Assembly (NCBI GenBank): GCA_944990035.1
Contig: CALYLX010000106.1
Span: forward strand, 1 to 64,000
DNA length: 64,000 nt
Reading direction: 5' to 3'
From: Clitopilus passeckerianus
Taxonomy: Eukaryota; Basidiomycota; Agaricomycetes; Agaricales; Entolomataceae
A program made the translations under genes and the position numbers. Positions within the stretch are counted from its first letter, which is position 1. The number at the start of each line of letters is the position of its first letter. Below the pieces are notes generated by a model. The model ran no database searches. It saw only the letters and a program-made list of their open reading frames with translations, and had not been told where the DNA came from. Shown one piece after another: positions 23,119-35,182 of this stretch.

Positions 23119-24469
23119 ATGGTTGCCGTTGAAGTCTTGCGCCCTATAGACGTTCTCGGCGGCAAACCGACCATAGCTACTATTCCAGGTGGAAACACTG
23201 ACCCAGTGGGCCCTCGCCAACCGGACATCCAGTACCACCCCGACGAGGCGAAATGGAAGGCAAGAACTGCGCGTCGGTTCGCAGAAGATTCTTCCTTGCC
23301 CTCTCAGCCTCAGCCTGATGGGTTCCCGGCACGTTTGGACTCGCCTCTCGTATGGCGACGAATCTCAATGGGTGTACAAACTTAACGACGACCAGTTGAA
23401 AGAGATAGATGGTGCTCTCCGGTACTTCCAGGGTAGGTTACCCGCGAGCAGTTCTGAACTCCTTGCTCACTTAGCCATAGGCCTCAATACATCTCCCAGT
23501 CTACCTTCCCGCTCCCGACCCTCTGCCCCATTCTCTCCGAACTCTCAAAAGAGCTGCATTCCGGCCGTGGCTTCTTCGTTGTGAGGACTATCCCCGTAGA
23601 CTCATACACTCGCGAAGAGAATGCTACCATCTATGCTGGCGTCTCGTCCTATGTCGGAAACCTTTGCGCCATTCAAGGATCTCTGGATGTCCTCGCCCAC
23701 ATCAAAGACCTCACTCCAACTCATCCGCTCTCAGTCATTGGAGCGCCAGCGTATACGACTAACAAGCAGGTCTTCCACACTGATATTGGCGACATCATCT
23801 CCCTTTTTGCGCTTGAAGTTGCAGCTGAAGGAGGAACCTCCCGGATCAACAGCAGCTGGAAGGTCTACGATGAGCTTGCTGAGAAGCGACCCGACCTCAT
23901 CAAGACGCTATCTGAACCTTGGCCACACGATCGGTCAGTCTCAAGTACCTTTTTTCCAGATAACCATACTAAACTCTGCTCTAGGTTCGGCAATGGCGGT
24001 GACTACATCTCTCGACCAGTCCTCTTTTATCACACCAACAAAGCCATTATTCAATACGCCAGAAGATCGTTCACTGGATTTCTAGATTCCTCCGATTACC
24101 GAAGCTCAGGCGGAGGCGCTTGACACACTCCGTTTCCTTGCGGAGAAGTACAACCTTGGTCTCAATTTCTGGAAAGGCGAGTTTCAATATATCAACAACC
24201 TGAGTATATTCCATGCTCGTGATGGGTTTGTTGACACCCCAGAAAAGACGTAAGTCACCATCATGTGATATTATGCTGTGTGTTAATGCCTCCTGGTCAG
24301 GCGACACCTTCTGCGCCTCTGGTTGCGTAACGAGGACCTCTCATGGAAGACGCCGAAGGAGTTAGAGCAAATCTGGCCAGGTCTCTATCATTCTATCTCC
24401 CCTGATGAGCAGCACTTCCCTCTCGAGCCATTCATCAAGAAAGGTTCACGTGGTGGTGCTAAATACTGA
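23119..24469 (+). pseudogene. TauD/TfdA-type dioxygenase-like pseudogene, copy B
   Basis: Tandem paralogue of the gene at 20468. It starts MVAVEVLRPIDVLGGKP and retains the H-T-D metal site (VFHTDIGD) and the distal FHARDGF and LRLWLRN segments. Against copy A it lacks 17 nt near 23354 (after LVW), about 13 nt near 23490 at the start of the second exon, and about 17 nt near 24080 (after SFTGF); each shifts the frame. The C-terminus ends GSRGGAKY-stop at 24469. Stops seen in copy A are sense codons here, so the two copies died independently. Confidence 0.8.
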
Positions 24470-24891
24470 ACGAAATGTATATTATTATAAAAGATCCTAT
24501 CTACAAGAAATTACTTGATATATATACAAATTCAAATGGAATATAGATGATTGAAGCAGATATAGCCCGAACGCTGCGTTTTCACGGGGATCGCTAGTCA
24601 TGAACTGGTTTGGGAGCTGGTGGACGTGATGTAGCGTGAATCATCCATGCTTGCGAAAAGTCGGTTTTATTTAGCTTCTTCAGAACAATCTACGAGTTCA
24701 ACTTAGGGGTGGTTGCGGGGAGAAGAATGTTGAAGCTACCTTTGCATTATTTGGACGGACTGGGCCGTCGAGGGCCAATTCAAACTGCTCACCGGTTGAA
24801 CCGTCTGTAAATGGTCCTCCTGGAATCACTACACTGATGCCGACCGTGGTTTTCCTTCGGATTTGAGTCATAATGAAGATAGGTGACGCTC
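24470..24891. other. Intergenic, no gene seen
   Basis: Nothing recognisable apart from the likely 3' flanks of the convergent neighbours. Confidence 0.4.
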
Positions 24892-25241
24892 TTACAAGTA
24901 ATAGTCCCTCCTAGTAGTTGCCACTAGTTTCCATTCAAACCGCCGTCCGGTCAGCATCACCGTTGTGTATGGCTCCGGTTCTTCAGCTATATCAACGAAA
25001 AGCCTGGACCTGGGCGATCTAATGGTAATATTGCCGTTAGGTAACGTCTCTAGCTTCCACTGGGTAGTGGGGAGGGGACAGTTAATACGTGTATTGCTCG
25101 GGAAAATACATATACGACACGCACCATGTGCTGAACCTCTGCATCACTGTCCGTTTCAGCAACGATTTCACCATTCCAATTAATTGCCAGGCGTTCATAG
25201 TACCGAGTGATGCGATAGGTTTCAAACTCCAAGGTTTGCAT
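24892..25241 (-). CDS. Small beta-trefoil-like protein (lectin/protease-inhibitor type), short
   Basis: Two exons, 25241-25125 and 25059-24892, joined across a 65-nt intron (donor gtgcgt, acceptor cccag); 94 residues. Exon 1 has YRITRYYERLAINWNGEI, exon 2 has W-KLETLPNGNITIRSP and ends RRFEWKLVATTRRDYYL. The alternating Y-x-I, W-x-L/I pattern every about 40 residues is that of beta-trefoil repeats seen in small mushroom lectins and mycocypin-like protease inhibitors, which normally have three repeats (about 140-150 residues); only about two are present here. A TATAAAA motif lies about 150 bp upstream of the ATG. It could be a truncated gene; fold assignment is by pattern only. Confidence 0.45.
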
Positions 25242-26970
25242 AGCTTGAGTGGCGGTCGGTATTGGAGACGGTTGAAATATGAAAAGGCTTCAACGAACTA
25301 TACGTGTACGGTCTAGTGAGTTGACGGGTCTTTCCCACATTCGCGGACTTCAAATGACTGAAGAAGGTCTGGAAGGTCTACTTATCTACGGTTTTATATG
25401 TAGCCTGAACCTCGCATAAAACATGGAAATCCTCGCATTCTGTCAGTTACGCGAAGGTATGAACGAGTCGAGTGTGAAGGCACTGGTCGCTGCAGTCCCC
25501 ACTATGTCACTCCTTCACAGTCAACCATGCTTCAGAAGGCTTTGTATAGGATGGGACTTTCCAATCGTCACACCACTCGTGGCTCACATGCACTTGCCAC
25601 GTTCCTCAATTTGCTGTGCTTCGTGCACTTAGGTTATTTGCAGAGCAGTTATGTATTTTGACGTCGACTTCGCTCAGACCGAGTCATCCACCACAGGGAC
25701 CAGGAAGCTCAGCAATCATGAACTTAACCGCTCCTTCATATCAGTGGTTATCTCTGAACATGGAGGCCGAGGAGATATATCATATCGCGGTGGGCTGGGT
25801 TCATTTCGGGGTCTTTGGTGTCAACTTGGTACGGTGGAACGACGACTTCCAGTTATGATGTTCGGCCCGTGGGTCCGTCTTTGCGTGGTGATTATTCGGA
25901 GAGAGATGGATGTAGAGCGTCGACCGTTCTCGACGAATTGGCAAATGAATACAGTGATTCACGGCATCAAGAGCGCTAGACCGCTTCTTGAACAGCTTAA
26001 CGAAAGGGAGAGAGGAAGGCAATGAAATGGGGTAGCTAGGTCGATAGGAATATCTGGATCTTGTGAACGGTGGAGCTGATGTGCTGAATATTCGGACCCT
26101 GATTGACGGGATCCATTTCCTGTGGTCCAGGTCTGCTCAACGGAAACTTCGACACCATCCTCGAGGTGGCCTCATGTATCGCGAGAACTGACGGATCTCA
26201 CTCTTATTACCGCCTAATCTTCTCGGCTTGCTCAGCCAAAGGTGTGCTGCTTGCCATTTGAACCCTGCACGAATAAGCGGAACTAAGTTCGTCTACAGCA
26301 TTATACTCTGGAGCCCTGGCATCGAAACACGAGGCGGCGCGATCCACCCCAATCTGACTGATTGGGGTGGATGGCAAGTCAGCAGATCATCCAATGCCGC
26401 AGGGAGACGGCGGGCAGGGTTCATATCGGATCACATTCCGCCAGAAGATTAGGTTGTTAAGGCGGGGAACATGCCTCGTTTTCGTAATGCTGACGCCTGT
26501 TGCGCCGGCAACGTCTTTGCAATCGTCATAGCTCTGTTTCGATGTCGCCAGCATGAGAGAAACCAGGATAGCCTCCTGGACTCGAATTAAACGTCCCCAT
26601 GGGGTATCCCGAGAACGAAGCAATACCACTAGATCAGTGTGGCGCTATTGCGCGTGTTGACCCTCAAGTGAACTGCGGTGAATGGTGTAGGCTTCGAATT
26701 GCCGCTCAAGACGCTGACTGATCGGCGGAACCAGATACTAATTTGCGGTCCTGGTCCAAAATTTCCCAACCGGAATCAGTAGTAATGCTGAAATGGACGG
26801 AAAAGGGCATCGGAGCCGTTCCGGAAGCCGGACGCTGGGAGGATTCGCTTACGTGATTGGCAACACGTGTGAAGGCAGCGCCTAATTTGGAAATCGCAAT
26901 AATACAACCCCGTTCACAATCTTTGCCTTAGCCTCTTTCAAGGTCGTCCTCATCGTCCCCAACAGCGACG
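25242..26970. other. Intergenic; no supported gene
   Basis: Open frames at 25420-26025 and 26230-26630 have no recognisable domain or splice structure. A perfect 13-bp inverted repeat is at 26342-26372. The final about 150 bp should hold the promoter of the histidine kinase gene. Confidence 0.45.
26342..26372. repeat. Perfect inverted repeat, 13-bp arms, 5-nt loop
   Basis: ATCCACCCCAATC, spacer TGACT, then GATTGGGGTGGAT. The arms are an exact reverse complement. It stands alone in intergenic DNA. It could form a hairpin or be a dyad binding site; no partner copy was noticed elsewhere in the window. Confidence 0.85.
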
Positions 26971-29900
26971 ATGACTATTCCCTCCACCGATCCCCAGCAC
27001 TCGGACCCTTTTCAAGCTTATCTGTATCGTCTTCTCAACGCCGACCCATCCGACCAGTCGATACCTGCCTATGATGGCCCCGTCGGTCCTTACACTGACA
27101 GCATTCTCAGCAAAGTCGACGTCCTGAGGCAGCAATTCCCTGCTCTTAACGGTTCTGCAATGAACGGCAGCAGCGACTCATCCAGCTCTAATCACCCACC
27201 GCCAGTGTTGGATGTAAGTAGCGCCATCCTATTTGGCTTTGTAACCGACAAATTTCTTACTGATAACCGCGCTTAGCCCCAACCCCAGATACCCATCTCT
27301 GTCAAGTGCCCAGCATGCGGCAGAGGACCTCTCATAGAAGAGCCACCCGCATCGTTCCCCTCAGTTGAGGAGGAACTGAGCTACCTTCGCTCCCAAAACC
27401 AGGAACTTGGTCACTACAAGGAGCAAGTTCGTGAGCTGCAAGAGCTCAAAGATCAAGTCCAGGATGTTGCACGGGTCTGCAACGCCGTCGCTCGAGGTGA
27501 TCTCAATCAGAAGATCACGGTCAACGTTCAAGGTGTCGTCATGGTTCAACTCAAGAATGTCATCAACACGATGGTGGACAAACTCGGTCAATTCGCAAAG
27601 GAAGTCACTCGCGTCTCACAGGAAGTCGGTACTGAAGGGTAAGCGAAGTTGTATCTCTTCTCTGGACGTTCCAAGAGTCTGACATCTATTCTTAGCAAAC
27701 TCGGTGGTCAAGCTCTCGTTCTCGATGTTGAAGGCACCTGGCGCGAGTTGACAGGTGTCGTCAACAAACTTGCTGCCAATCTTACGTCCCAGGTCAGGTC
27801 CATCGCTCGCGTCACCAAAGCTGTCGCCCTCGGTGACTTGTCCAAGCAAATCGAGGTCGATGCTCAAGGTGAAATCCTTGATCTCAAGAATACCGTCAAC
27901 GGAATGGTGGTTCGGTATGTTGTCTTCCTCTTGCCCAAGACTCAGTTTTACTGACTCGTCACTCAGGCTACGAGCGCTCGCTGCAGAAGTCACTCGAGTA
28001 ACGATGGAGGTCGGTTCACAAGGGAAGTTGGGTGGCCAGGCACATGTGCCTGACGTTGAGGGAGTGTGGTATGAGTTGGTTCGGAATGTTCGTATCCTCT
28101 TTCTCCCTCCTTCTAGCTCCGGCTGACCTATGTCTTTACATAGGTCAATCGAATGTGCTCGTCATTGACGGATCAAGTGCGGTCTATCGCCGTGGTCACG
28201 ACTGCCGTCGCCCAGGGTGACTTGACACAGAAAATCGAAATTCAAGTCGAGGGCGAGATGTCCACATTGAAAGGGACTATAAATTCAATGGTGGATCAAT
28301 TGTCCGCATTCGCATCCGAAGTTACTCGTGTCGCGTTGGAGGTCGGAACGCAAGGTATATTGGGAGGTCAGGCGAAGGTCGATGGCGTGCAAGGCACCTG
28401 GGCTGACTTGACGAGGAACGTCAATGTAAGCGTTCTCGCATTCAATATTCATCGCATATACTCATCTTTGACCCTTCAGAAAATGGCGTCAAATTTGACT
28501 GACCAAGTGCGATCAATTTCGGAGGTCACGAAGGCGGTCGCATGTGGCGACCTCAGCAAAGTTGTCGACGTCGACGTGCAAGGAGAGATGCTGGATCTGA
28601 AGCTTACCGTCAATTCAATGGTGGCTCAGCTCTCCACTCTCGCCAACGAAGTCACCCGTGTCTCTCTCGAAGTCGGAACAGAAGGTATCTTGGGTGGTCA
28701 GGCGTATGTTCCTGACGTTCAAGGTACATGGAAGGTTCGTTCTCTCCTTTACTCGTGTACCTCTTTCTTGATACTGATATCATCTTCCTCAGGCGCTCAC
28801 CGACAATGTCAACTTGATGGCCATGAACTTGACCAATCAAGTTCGCTCTATCGCTGAAGTCACGAAAGCGGTCGCAAATGGTGATTTGACGAAGAAGATC
28901 AAGGTCGACGTCCGTGGCGAGATCCTGGAGTTGAAGGAAACCGTCAACAAGATGACGGAGAGTTTGAGTGTCTTCGCTGATGAAGTCACTCGTGTCGCTC
29001 GTGAAGTCGGAACGGAAGGAAGATTGGGAGGTCAAGCGAGGGTAGAAGGAGTCGGAGGTACTTGGAAGGATTTGACGGATAATGTCAACGTGATGGCTGC
29101 CAATGTAAGGTTCATCATCTCCTCCCGCGACATCCTACTACCATGACGCATATAGTTGACCTTGCAAGTCCGAACTATCGCCGTTGCCACCGTAAGCACG
29201 CCTGTTCTCTCTCTTGTCACAGTCTCGCTAACAAGTCATTCAGACTGCTGTCGCGAAGGGTGATCTTACCCAGAAGATCACTGGTGTCTCGGTCTCTGGT
29301 GAAATGTTGAACCTCGTCAATACCATCAACGACATGATCGACCAATTGGCCATTTTCGCGGCCGAAGTCAAAAAGGTGGCTCGAGAAGTGGGAACGGAGG
29401 GTAAACTGGGGGTGCAGGCGGAAGTGGGGAATGTACAAGGGATATGGCAAGAAATTACGTAGGTCGCATTTCATCCCATTATTTGCGCGCTTGACTGACA
29501 TGCCCTTGCAGAATCGCGGTGAATACTATGGCTGGAAACTTGACGACACAAGTCCGTGGATTCGCACAGATCTCAGCAGCGGCTATGGATGGCGACTTCT
29601 CACGATTCATCACGGTTGAGGCGAGCGGAGAAATGGACTCCTTGAAGACTCAAATCAATCAGATGGTGTTCAACTTGCGCGACTCTATCCAGAAGAACAC
29701 CGCGGCTAGGGAGGCGGCTGAACTCGCAAACAGGAGTAAATCGGAATTCTTGGCCAACATGTCTCACGAAATCAGGTATGTCGCATTTCTCCCTCGTTAC
29801 CTTGCCTTACTGACGCATATTACGCAGAACGCCGATGAACGGTATCATCGGCATGACCGAGTTGACACTCGACTCGGACTTGAACCGTTCGCAAAGAGAA

Positions 29901-31716
29901 AGCTTGCTGCTTGTGCACAGCTTGGCTCGTTCCCTGCTTCTCATTATTGACGACATCTTGGATATTTCCAAGAGTGAGTATTGTCTCTCCGTGTCAAGCT
30001 TCAACTTCTGACGTCTTTACAGTTGAGGCTGGGCGTATGACCATGGAGGCCGTCTCATACTCCCTACGCCAGACGGTCTTCGGAATCCTCAAGACGCTCG
30101 TCGTCCGTGCTTCCCAGAACAACCTTGACCTCACCTACGACGTCGAGCCCGATATTCCTGATCAACTCATTGGTGATTCGCTCCGTCTTCGTCAAGTCAT
30201 CACCAACCTTGTCGGCAACGCCATCAAGTTTACGCCTAGCAAGATGTCCCGCAAGGGACACGTTGCCCTTAGCTGCCGCCTCCTCGCCAAAGATGACCAG
30301 AACGTCACCCTTGAGTTCTGTGTCATGGATACGGGTATTGGTATCGCCAAGGACAAACTAAACCTCATCTTTGATACCTTCTGTCAGGCTGATGGATCCA
30401 CTACACGAGTACGCACCTCCATTTTTCTTTTCTGGCCCAAGCTAATGTCGTCTTTAGGAGTATGGCGGTACCGGTCTTGGACTATCCATCTCAAAGCGGC
30501 TCGTCAACCTCATGCAAGGCAACATGTGGGTTGAGAGTGAAGTCTCCAAAGGCTCCAAGTTCTTCTTCACCATCACCTCGCAAATCTCCCTCAGCACCCT
30601 CGAAAACACCCTCGGGAAGATGTCAGCCTTCGCCAAGCGAACCATCCTCTTCGTTGATACCCTCTATGATACCACCGGCGTCGTGGACCGCATCAAGGAG
30701 CTCGGCCTCCGACCTTTTGTCGTCCACACCGTCAGCGAGGTGTCGGATAAGGATAAGTGCCCTCATATTGATACCATTGTCGTAGACTCTCTGAACATCG
30801 TAAGTTGTTCCTTGCTTGATCTTCTTTCATTTCTAATTCATTCTGTCCACAGACGGAATGCATTCGCGAGTACGAGCATCTCCGATATATTCCTATCGTG
30901 CTGCTTGCACCATCAATGCCAAGGTTGAATCGTAAGTCTCCTTGCTACTTGCTGCCTTCGGTCATGCATCTGAGTTTTCGCCTCAGTCAAGTGGTGCCTC
31001 GACAACAGCATCAGCTCTCAGGTCACGACGCCTGTGACTGCACAAGACCTCGCTTCAGCACTCATATCCGCACTCGAGTCCAACACCGTCAGTCCCGTGG
31101 CAGCCCCCAATGATGTCGTTTTCGATATCCTTCTGGCCGAAGACAACTTGGTCAACCAGAAGCTCGCCGTCAAGATCCTCGAGAAGTATGGCCACTCGGT
31201 CGAGATTGCCGAAAATGGAAGTCTCGCAGTCGACGCCTTCAAGAGCCGGGTGAATCAAGGCAAACCCTTCGACATCATCTTGGTATGTTTCCATCACACC
31301 CCCGCCAGCGCGAACTAACATGTTGTCCAGATGGATGTGTCTATGCCGTTCATGGGTGGAATGGAGGCAACGGAGCTGATCCGGTCTTATGAGATGCACC
31401 GTGGCCTGTCGGCGACACCCATTATCGCCCTCACCGCTCACGCTAGTAAGTGGTGAACTATTCCTTGCAAGCTTTTGCTAACCTTCTTCCTACCAGTGAT
31501 TGGCGATCGCGAACGATGCCTGCAAGCAGGCATGGACGATCATATCACCAGTACGTCGTTCTCGTACCCGCGCAGATTATCACTGACCTAAATCGCTCAG
31601 AACCACTCCGACGAGGCGACCTGCTCAACTCGATCAACAAGCTCGCTGGGGAACGAGGTGCCTCAAGGCACATGTTCAATCGTCGACCTCGGGCTACCGT
31701 TCAAGGCTATACTTAA
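26971..31716 (+). CDS. Group III hybrid histidine kinase (Nik1/HHK type)
   Basis: About 18 exons give roughly 1,280 residues. After a disordered N-terminus with a CPACGRGP patch come seven HAMP units, each with the marker A-V-A-x-G-D-L or close relative (first [13 protein letters not shown], last [10 protein letters not shown]). The HisKA H-box is [16 protein letters not shown], split by an intron at about 29775-29828. The ATPase part has the N-box ([16 protein letters not shown]), G1 ([10 protein letters not shown]) and G2 ([10 protein letters not shown]). The C-terminal receiver has DILLAEDN, the phospho-Asp in [12 protein letters not shown] and the Lys in ITKP. In fungi this soluble kinase feeds the Ypd1-Ssk1/Skn7 phosphorelay to the Hog1 pathway, controlling osmotic adaptation and sensitivity to dicarboximide and phenylpyrrole fungicides. 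All residues needed appear intact. One copy is usual per genome. Confidence 0.93.
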
Positions 31717-32031
31717 AGCATGTTCCATGTACTTACTACCACTTTGCTTTATACCCGTTATGTACCCTCTGACTCCTTGATACGCTAAAAGATTTCCGGA
31801 TTGCAATGTACTCGTAACCTGTACCATATATTTGCATCTTTCCATACTTATAGATACATGACTTATCGACCGTACGGCCAGATTGTGAGAAATTTAATTG
31901 TGTTTCCAGGCCCCTCATATATACGTAACGTGGGTCGAATTCCGTAAGGATATCTAAGGACATGCCATACATATCTGATGTAGCGTTGTAATGATATATG
32001 CTTTGAGGAAACAACCAGCCCAAGGCTGCGC
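31717..32031. other. Intergenic between convergent genes
   Basis: Contains the 3' flanks of the histidine kinase (+) and the secreted protein gene (-). Nothing else was recognised. Confidence 0.5.
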
Positions 32032-32759
32032 TCAAGGACAGGTCCCAGTACCATGACCGCCGACGCAAGGGTCCGGTAAACACAAGTGGTCAACTAGTGA
32101 GCTAGATTAGCAATGTATATGAACGCTAGCAGGGGAACACGTACAATTATCTGTCATGGTCCAGGACGCTGACACCGCAATCTCGCCAGTCGAATCTTCC
32201 ACAACGAGCTCGACGACGCTGCCTATCATACATGTAGCGTGAATTCAGGAACAACTCGTATGGAAAATGTCTTGACCTGGAGGCGCAGCTCCTCCCCAGA
32301 GGAATTGGGTGTCAGGCCATGGGCCGTACGCCTGGAACGGAGCAGCGTTGGGGTCCGTAGCTGAGGTGAAGCTGGTGAAGTTGGGTGGGCCATCGAGCTG
32401 GAGAATTCGGGAAGCAACATGCTTACTTCTGATGCATTTTAGGATATGCCACCGCCAAAAGGCGATGAGAAAAGGAATTGACAACATACAAAGTGATATG
32501 GCGCTGTAATGAGGTGAGCTTTATGAATGACGTGCTATGTTCTCCGAAGAAGACTTGCCCATTCCTCCGTTCCAGGTGAATATACCGCCCGAGCAAACAG
32601 CATAGGTCTGATATCTAGGATGACGTTGGTCACTGTTCTCGCCTATTGGGATGTTACATACGGGGTGTTGACCACGAGAGGATCAGTCGTAGGCGCCCCA
32701 GAAACTAAGCTAGCGAGAAATACGAGTGCAAGAGACAATTTCATGAGCTTGAAGACCAT
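32032..32759 (-). CDS. Small secreted Kre9/Knh1-like protein
   Basis: Six short exons: 32759-32662, 32614-32559, 32503-32490, 32397-32277, 32222-32145, 32093-32032; 142 residues. It opens with a signal peptide (MKLSLALVFLASLVSGAP, five residues after the first ATG) and contains GGIFTWNGGMAPY and a stretch GSVVELVVEDSTGEIAVSASWT. These match the beta-sandwich ectodomain of the fungal Kre9/Knh1-like N-terminal family (pattern TW-x-GG...G-S/T-V-x-L-x-x-x-D-S-T-G), found in wall or membrane-anchored extracellular proteins; members usually carry a Ser-rich GPI tail, whereas here a short Cys-containing end (DHLCLPDPCVGG) follows. A TATAAAA motif sits about 35 bp upstream. Intron 2 begins with GC (gcaagt). 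The tiny 14-nt exon 3 is needed to keep the APYHF motif. Confidence 0.65.
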
Positions 32760-33405
32760 TCTATGGCTAAAGAAGTATCATCGAGTTTTATACTTTGCGT
32801 AGTTTGCATTGGCGGCCAATCCAGGCCGCTGTCAATTCAATCGTTGTCGCTTGTGAAGGATAGTGGTATGGAGGTGACACAGCCAAACTCAATTGTGAGA
32901 TAGCATAGCCAAGTTATGCCGCATCTTTCGCCGTCAACGAGTATCTTTCATGACAGGGAGATCCGAGGTATGCGAGAATGGAGATGGCGCAGAAAAGCAA
33001 TTGTTGTTGAATAGCTGGGGAGGTCGTAATCATTCATCATCGCCCATAAGATATCATTATTGCCGGTGAGAACCGACTAGGTACTGGGGGAATACTGGGG
33101 GTTTGTTGGATTCCTGAGCCCAACAAGAGCTTTCCGTTCTCCCAAGCTACAGGTGATGAACCTTGAGGAGAACGAGTGTCACGATTGAGCGAGGCCGGTC
33201 CCATTCTTTGGTCGATTTGATCTTGTTCGTTTTCTTTTCTCTCATGGCTGGACTCTAGAATATGGTCATTCAGCGAGCTCTGCAGCTGTGTCGTGAATTC
33301 AGGTTACAAGAGAGTTCGGAGATGCCGTTGATCTGATCTTATCGCTGGTAGATGACGCTGTTCGCTCAACATTTGTGGCTATGTTGCGATTCTCTCCAAG
33401 CCACC
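32760..33405. other. Divergent intergenic region
   Basis: It separates the secreted protein gene (-) from the first F-box gene (+) and presumably holds both promoters. A TATAAAA box for the minus-strand gene is at about 32790-32796. No other feature is supported. Confidence 0.5.
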
Positions 33406-35056
33406 ATGTCGCAACTCACGGCTTTGCCACCCGAAGTTCTGGTCACAATCTTCTGCTTTCTGGACTTCCAAGATATATTTGCCTGTAGAGCGGCTCATTC
33501 AACTTTCAACCGCCTTGTCCAGGATTACCAAGTTTTGGAGTACCAGGTGCAACAGCAAATCAACGACGTAGAAGATAATCCCTGGGTCAAGCTTCCGGCT
33601 TCAGACAAACTCCACCGTCTGGAGCGGCTGCAGCATGGCTGGCAGAACCTAGACATTGGATTTACGACGGAAATACCTTTCAGTCATGATACCTCTGGTC
33701 TGTACGACCTCACCGGGGGGATGTATTTCTCAGGGAACACCAACCGGACGGCTCTGTATTATTGCGCCCTGCCCGCTGAGAAAGATGAGAGGCCCACTTG
33801 GAAGTGTCTCCCTGTAGAAGAAGGGAGGGTCATAATAGATTTCGGCCTTTCAATATACGAGCACGACATGATCGTCGTCCTTACCCGGTAAGTAATCAGC
33901 GTATTTGACGCTGTAGTCGTTCTCAATCTTTTTCAGGCGCAAATCCGCTACAACTCCCGGCGGCTGGATACTCGAGCTTCAGTTACTTGAGCTGTCCACG
34001 CATAAACCGCATCCTCGTGCAAAGCAACCCATATTGGCAGTATACGAAACAACGTGGACTCAATTTGCCGTTTATATCGAGATTGTGGGAGATAATCTCT
34101 TCCTGGTAGTTCACCACGCCGTGGACTTCTCTGTACCATCTGATCGACTCTTCACGTATGATTGGAAAGACGGGAAGTTAAAAATGGTACGCCAAATTAT
34201 CTTCGTGATATACTCGCCTAGCTAACAAGTTATTCAGTCCGTCGAGGCACCGTATTGTACATGCTACGGGCTCGTCCCACTTTCAGAAGACAAGATTATG
34301 ATAGCAAACGCAACACGTCATACACTGGACCTATGGCAGGTCCCACGAACAATCGAGGACCAGTTGTCGCAACCCTACCGCTCACTTGCTCTTCCCACCT
34401 TTTCACCTAATTGGTTCTTACGCAGCCTCTCATGTCGCGGAGAACCCAACCCTGCCTCTCACCTTCCCTTCTCTCCGCTCCCCTTCAACTCGAATCCGGA
34501 TAACGCCCTGGTCCTCCTCTACCTCAGTCTTCAATCCGCATTCCAGCCATCCAAGTTCGCCTTCATCACCCACCGTCGTTCCCTACTCGATCATTTCCCG
34601 TCTAAACCTGACTCACCCGTGGACACGTCGGATATGGAAGACGACCTCCTGACCAGCAGTGGTCTCGCACCCAGCCCTATTCCTTGGGCGCACTGGGGCC
34701 CAGCTTGCACACGGGTCGTGCAGTTATCCAACACCCAAACAAATTTAATCACAGTTTCTGCGGGCCAGCGTTTCGTCAACGCGGTTTCCGTCACAGGAGA
34801 CCTCCAATATCTGCAGATATTAGACTTCAATCCTATCCGAGCCAAGCAAACAGACGCGTATATTCAGGACAACCCTGAAGTAGACATCGAAGTCGTATCG
34901 GAGCCTACTCACATTCCTCCTGGAAACGGGTTTTCGGAGGATGTTGTGACGTCTCTGCCTTACACTGTTGTCGATACCGTCAGCCTTCCTAACTTCCGAA
35001 GGGTATTGATGGATGAAGAACGAATTTTGGGGTTCAAGGTGAATCTCGTTTATTGA
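33406..35056 (+). CDS. F-box protein, tandem copy 1
   Basis: Three exons (33406-33887, 33937-34186, 34238-35056) give 516 residues. The ATG has a CCACC context. Residues 3-45 are a canonical F-box: LPPEVLVTIFCFLDFQDIFACRAAHSTFNRLVQD, which would bind Skp1 in an SCF ubiquitin ligase. The remainder, with motifs such as WQVPRTIEDQLSQPYRS, is probably the substrate-recognition part, of the beta-rich type common in mushroom F-box families; I cannot name a ligand. The paralogue at 37541 has the same exon structure and is equally open, so both are likely functional. Downstream (35216-36648) a transposon-like element is inserted in the flank, absent from the other copy. Confidence 0.88.
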
Positions 35057-35182
35057 GTCTTGGATAACTTTAGCTCATAGAATTCTTGGTTTTGAAGACT
35101 GATCCAGATTCCGACGATATTCGGGTTCGTTCGATTCAGGTGCTCTATATGGGTGGCTCAGGATCAACAAGTTGAAGCTTTA

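Noticed and set aside
25420..26025. Two overlapping plus-strand open frames
   Set aside because: Amino-acid composition and overlap suggest chance; no family match I can defend.
26387..26629. LysM-like piece on the minus strand (DCKDVAGATGVSITK)
   Set aside because: It faintly recalls a LysM core, but the flanking frame is short, lacks a signal peptide and the usual asparagine/proline end of the motif.
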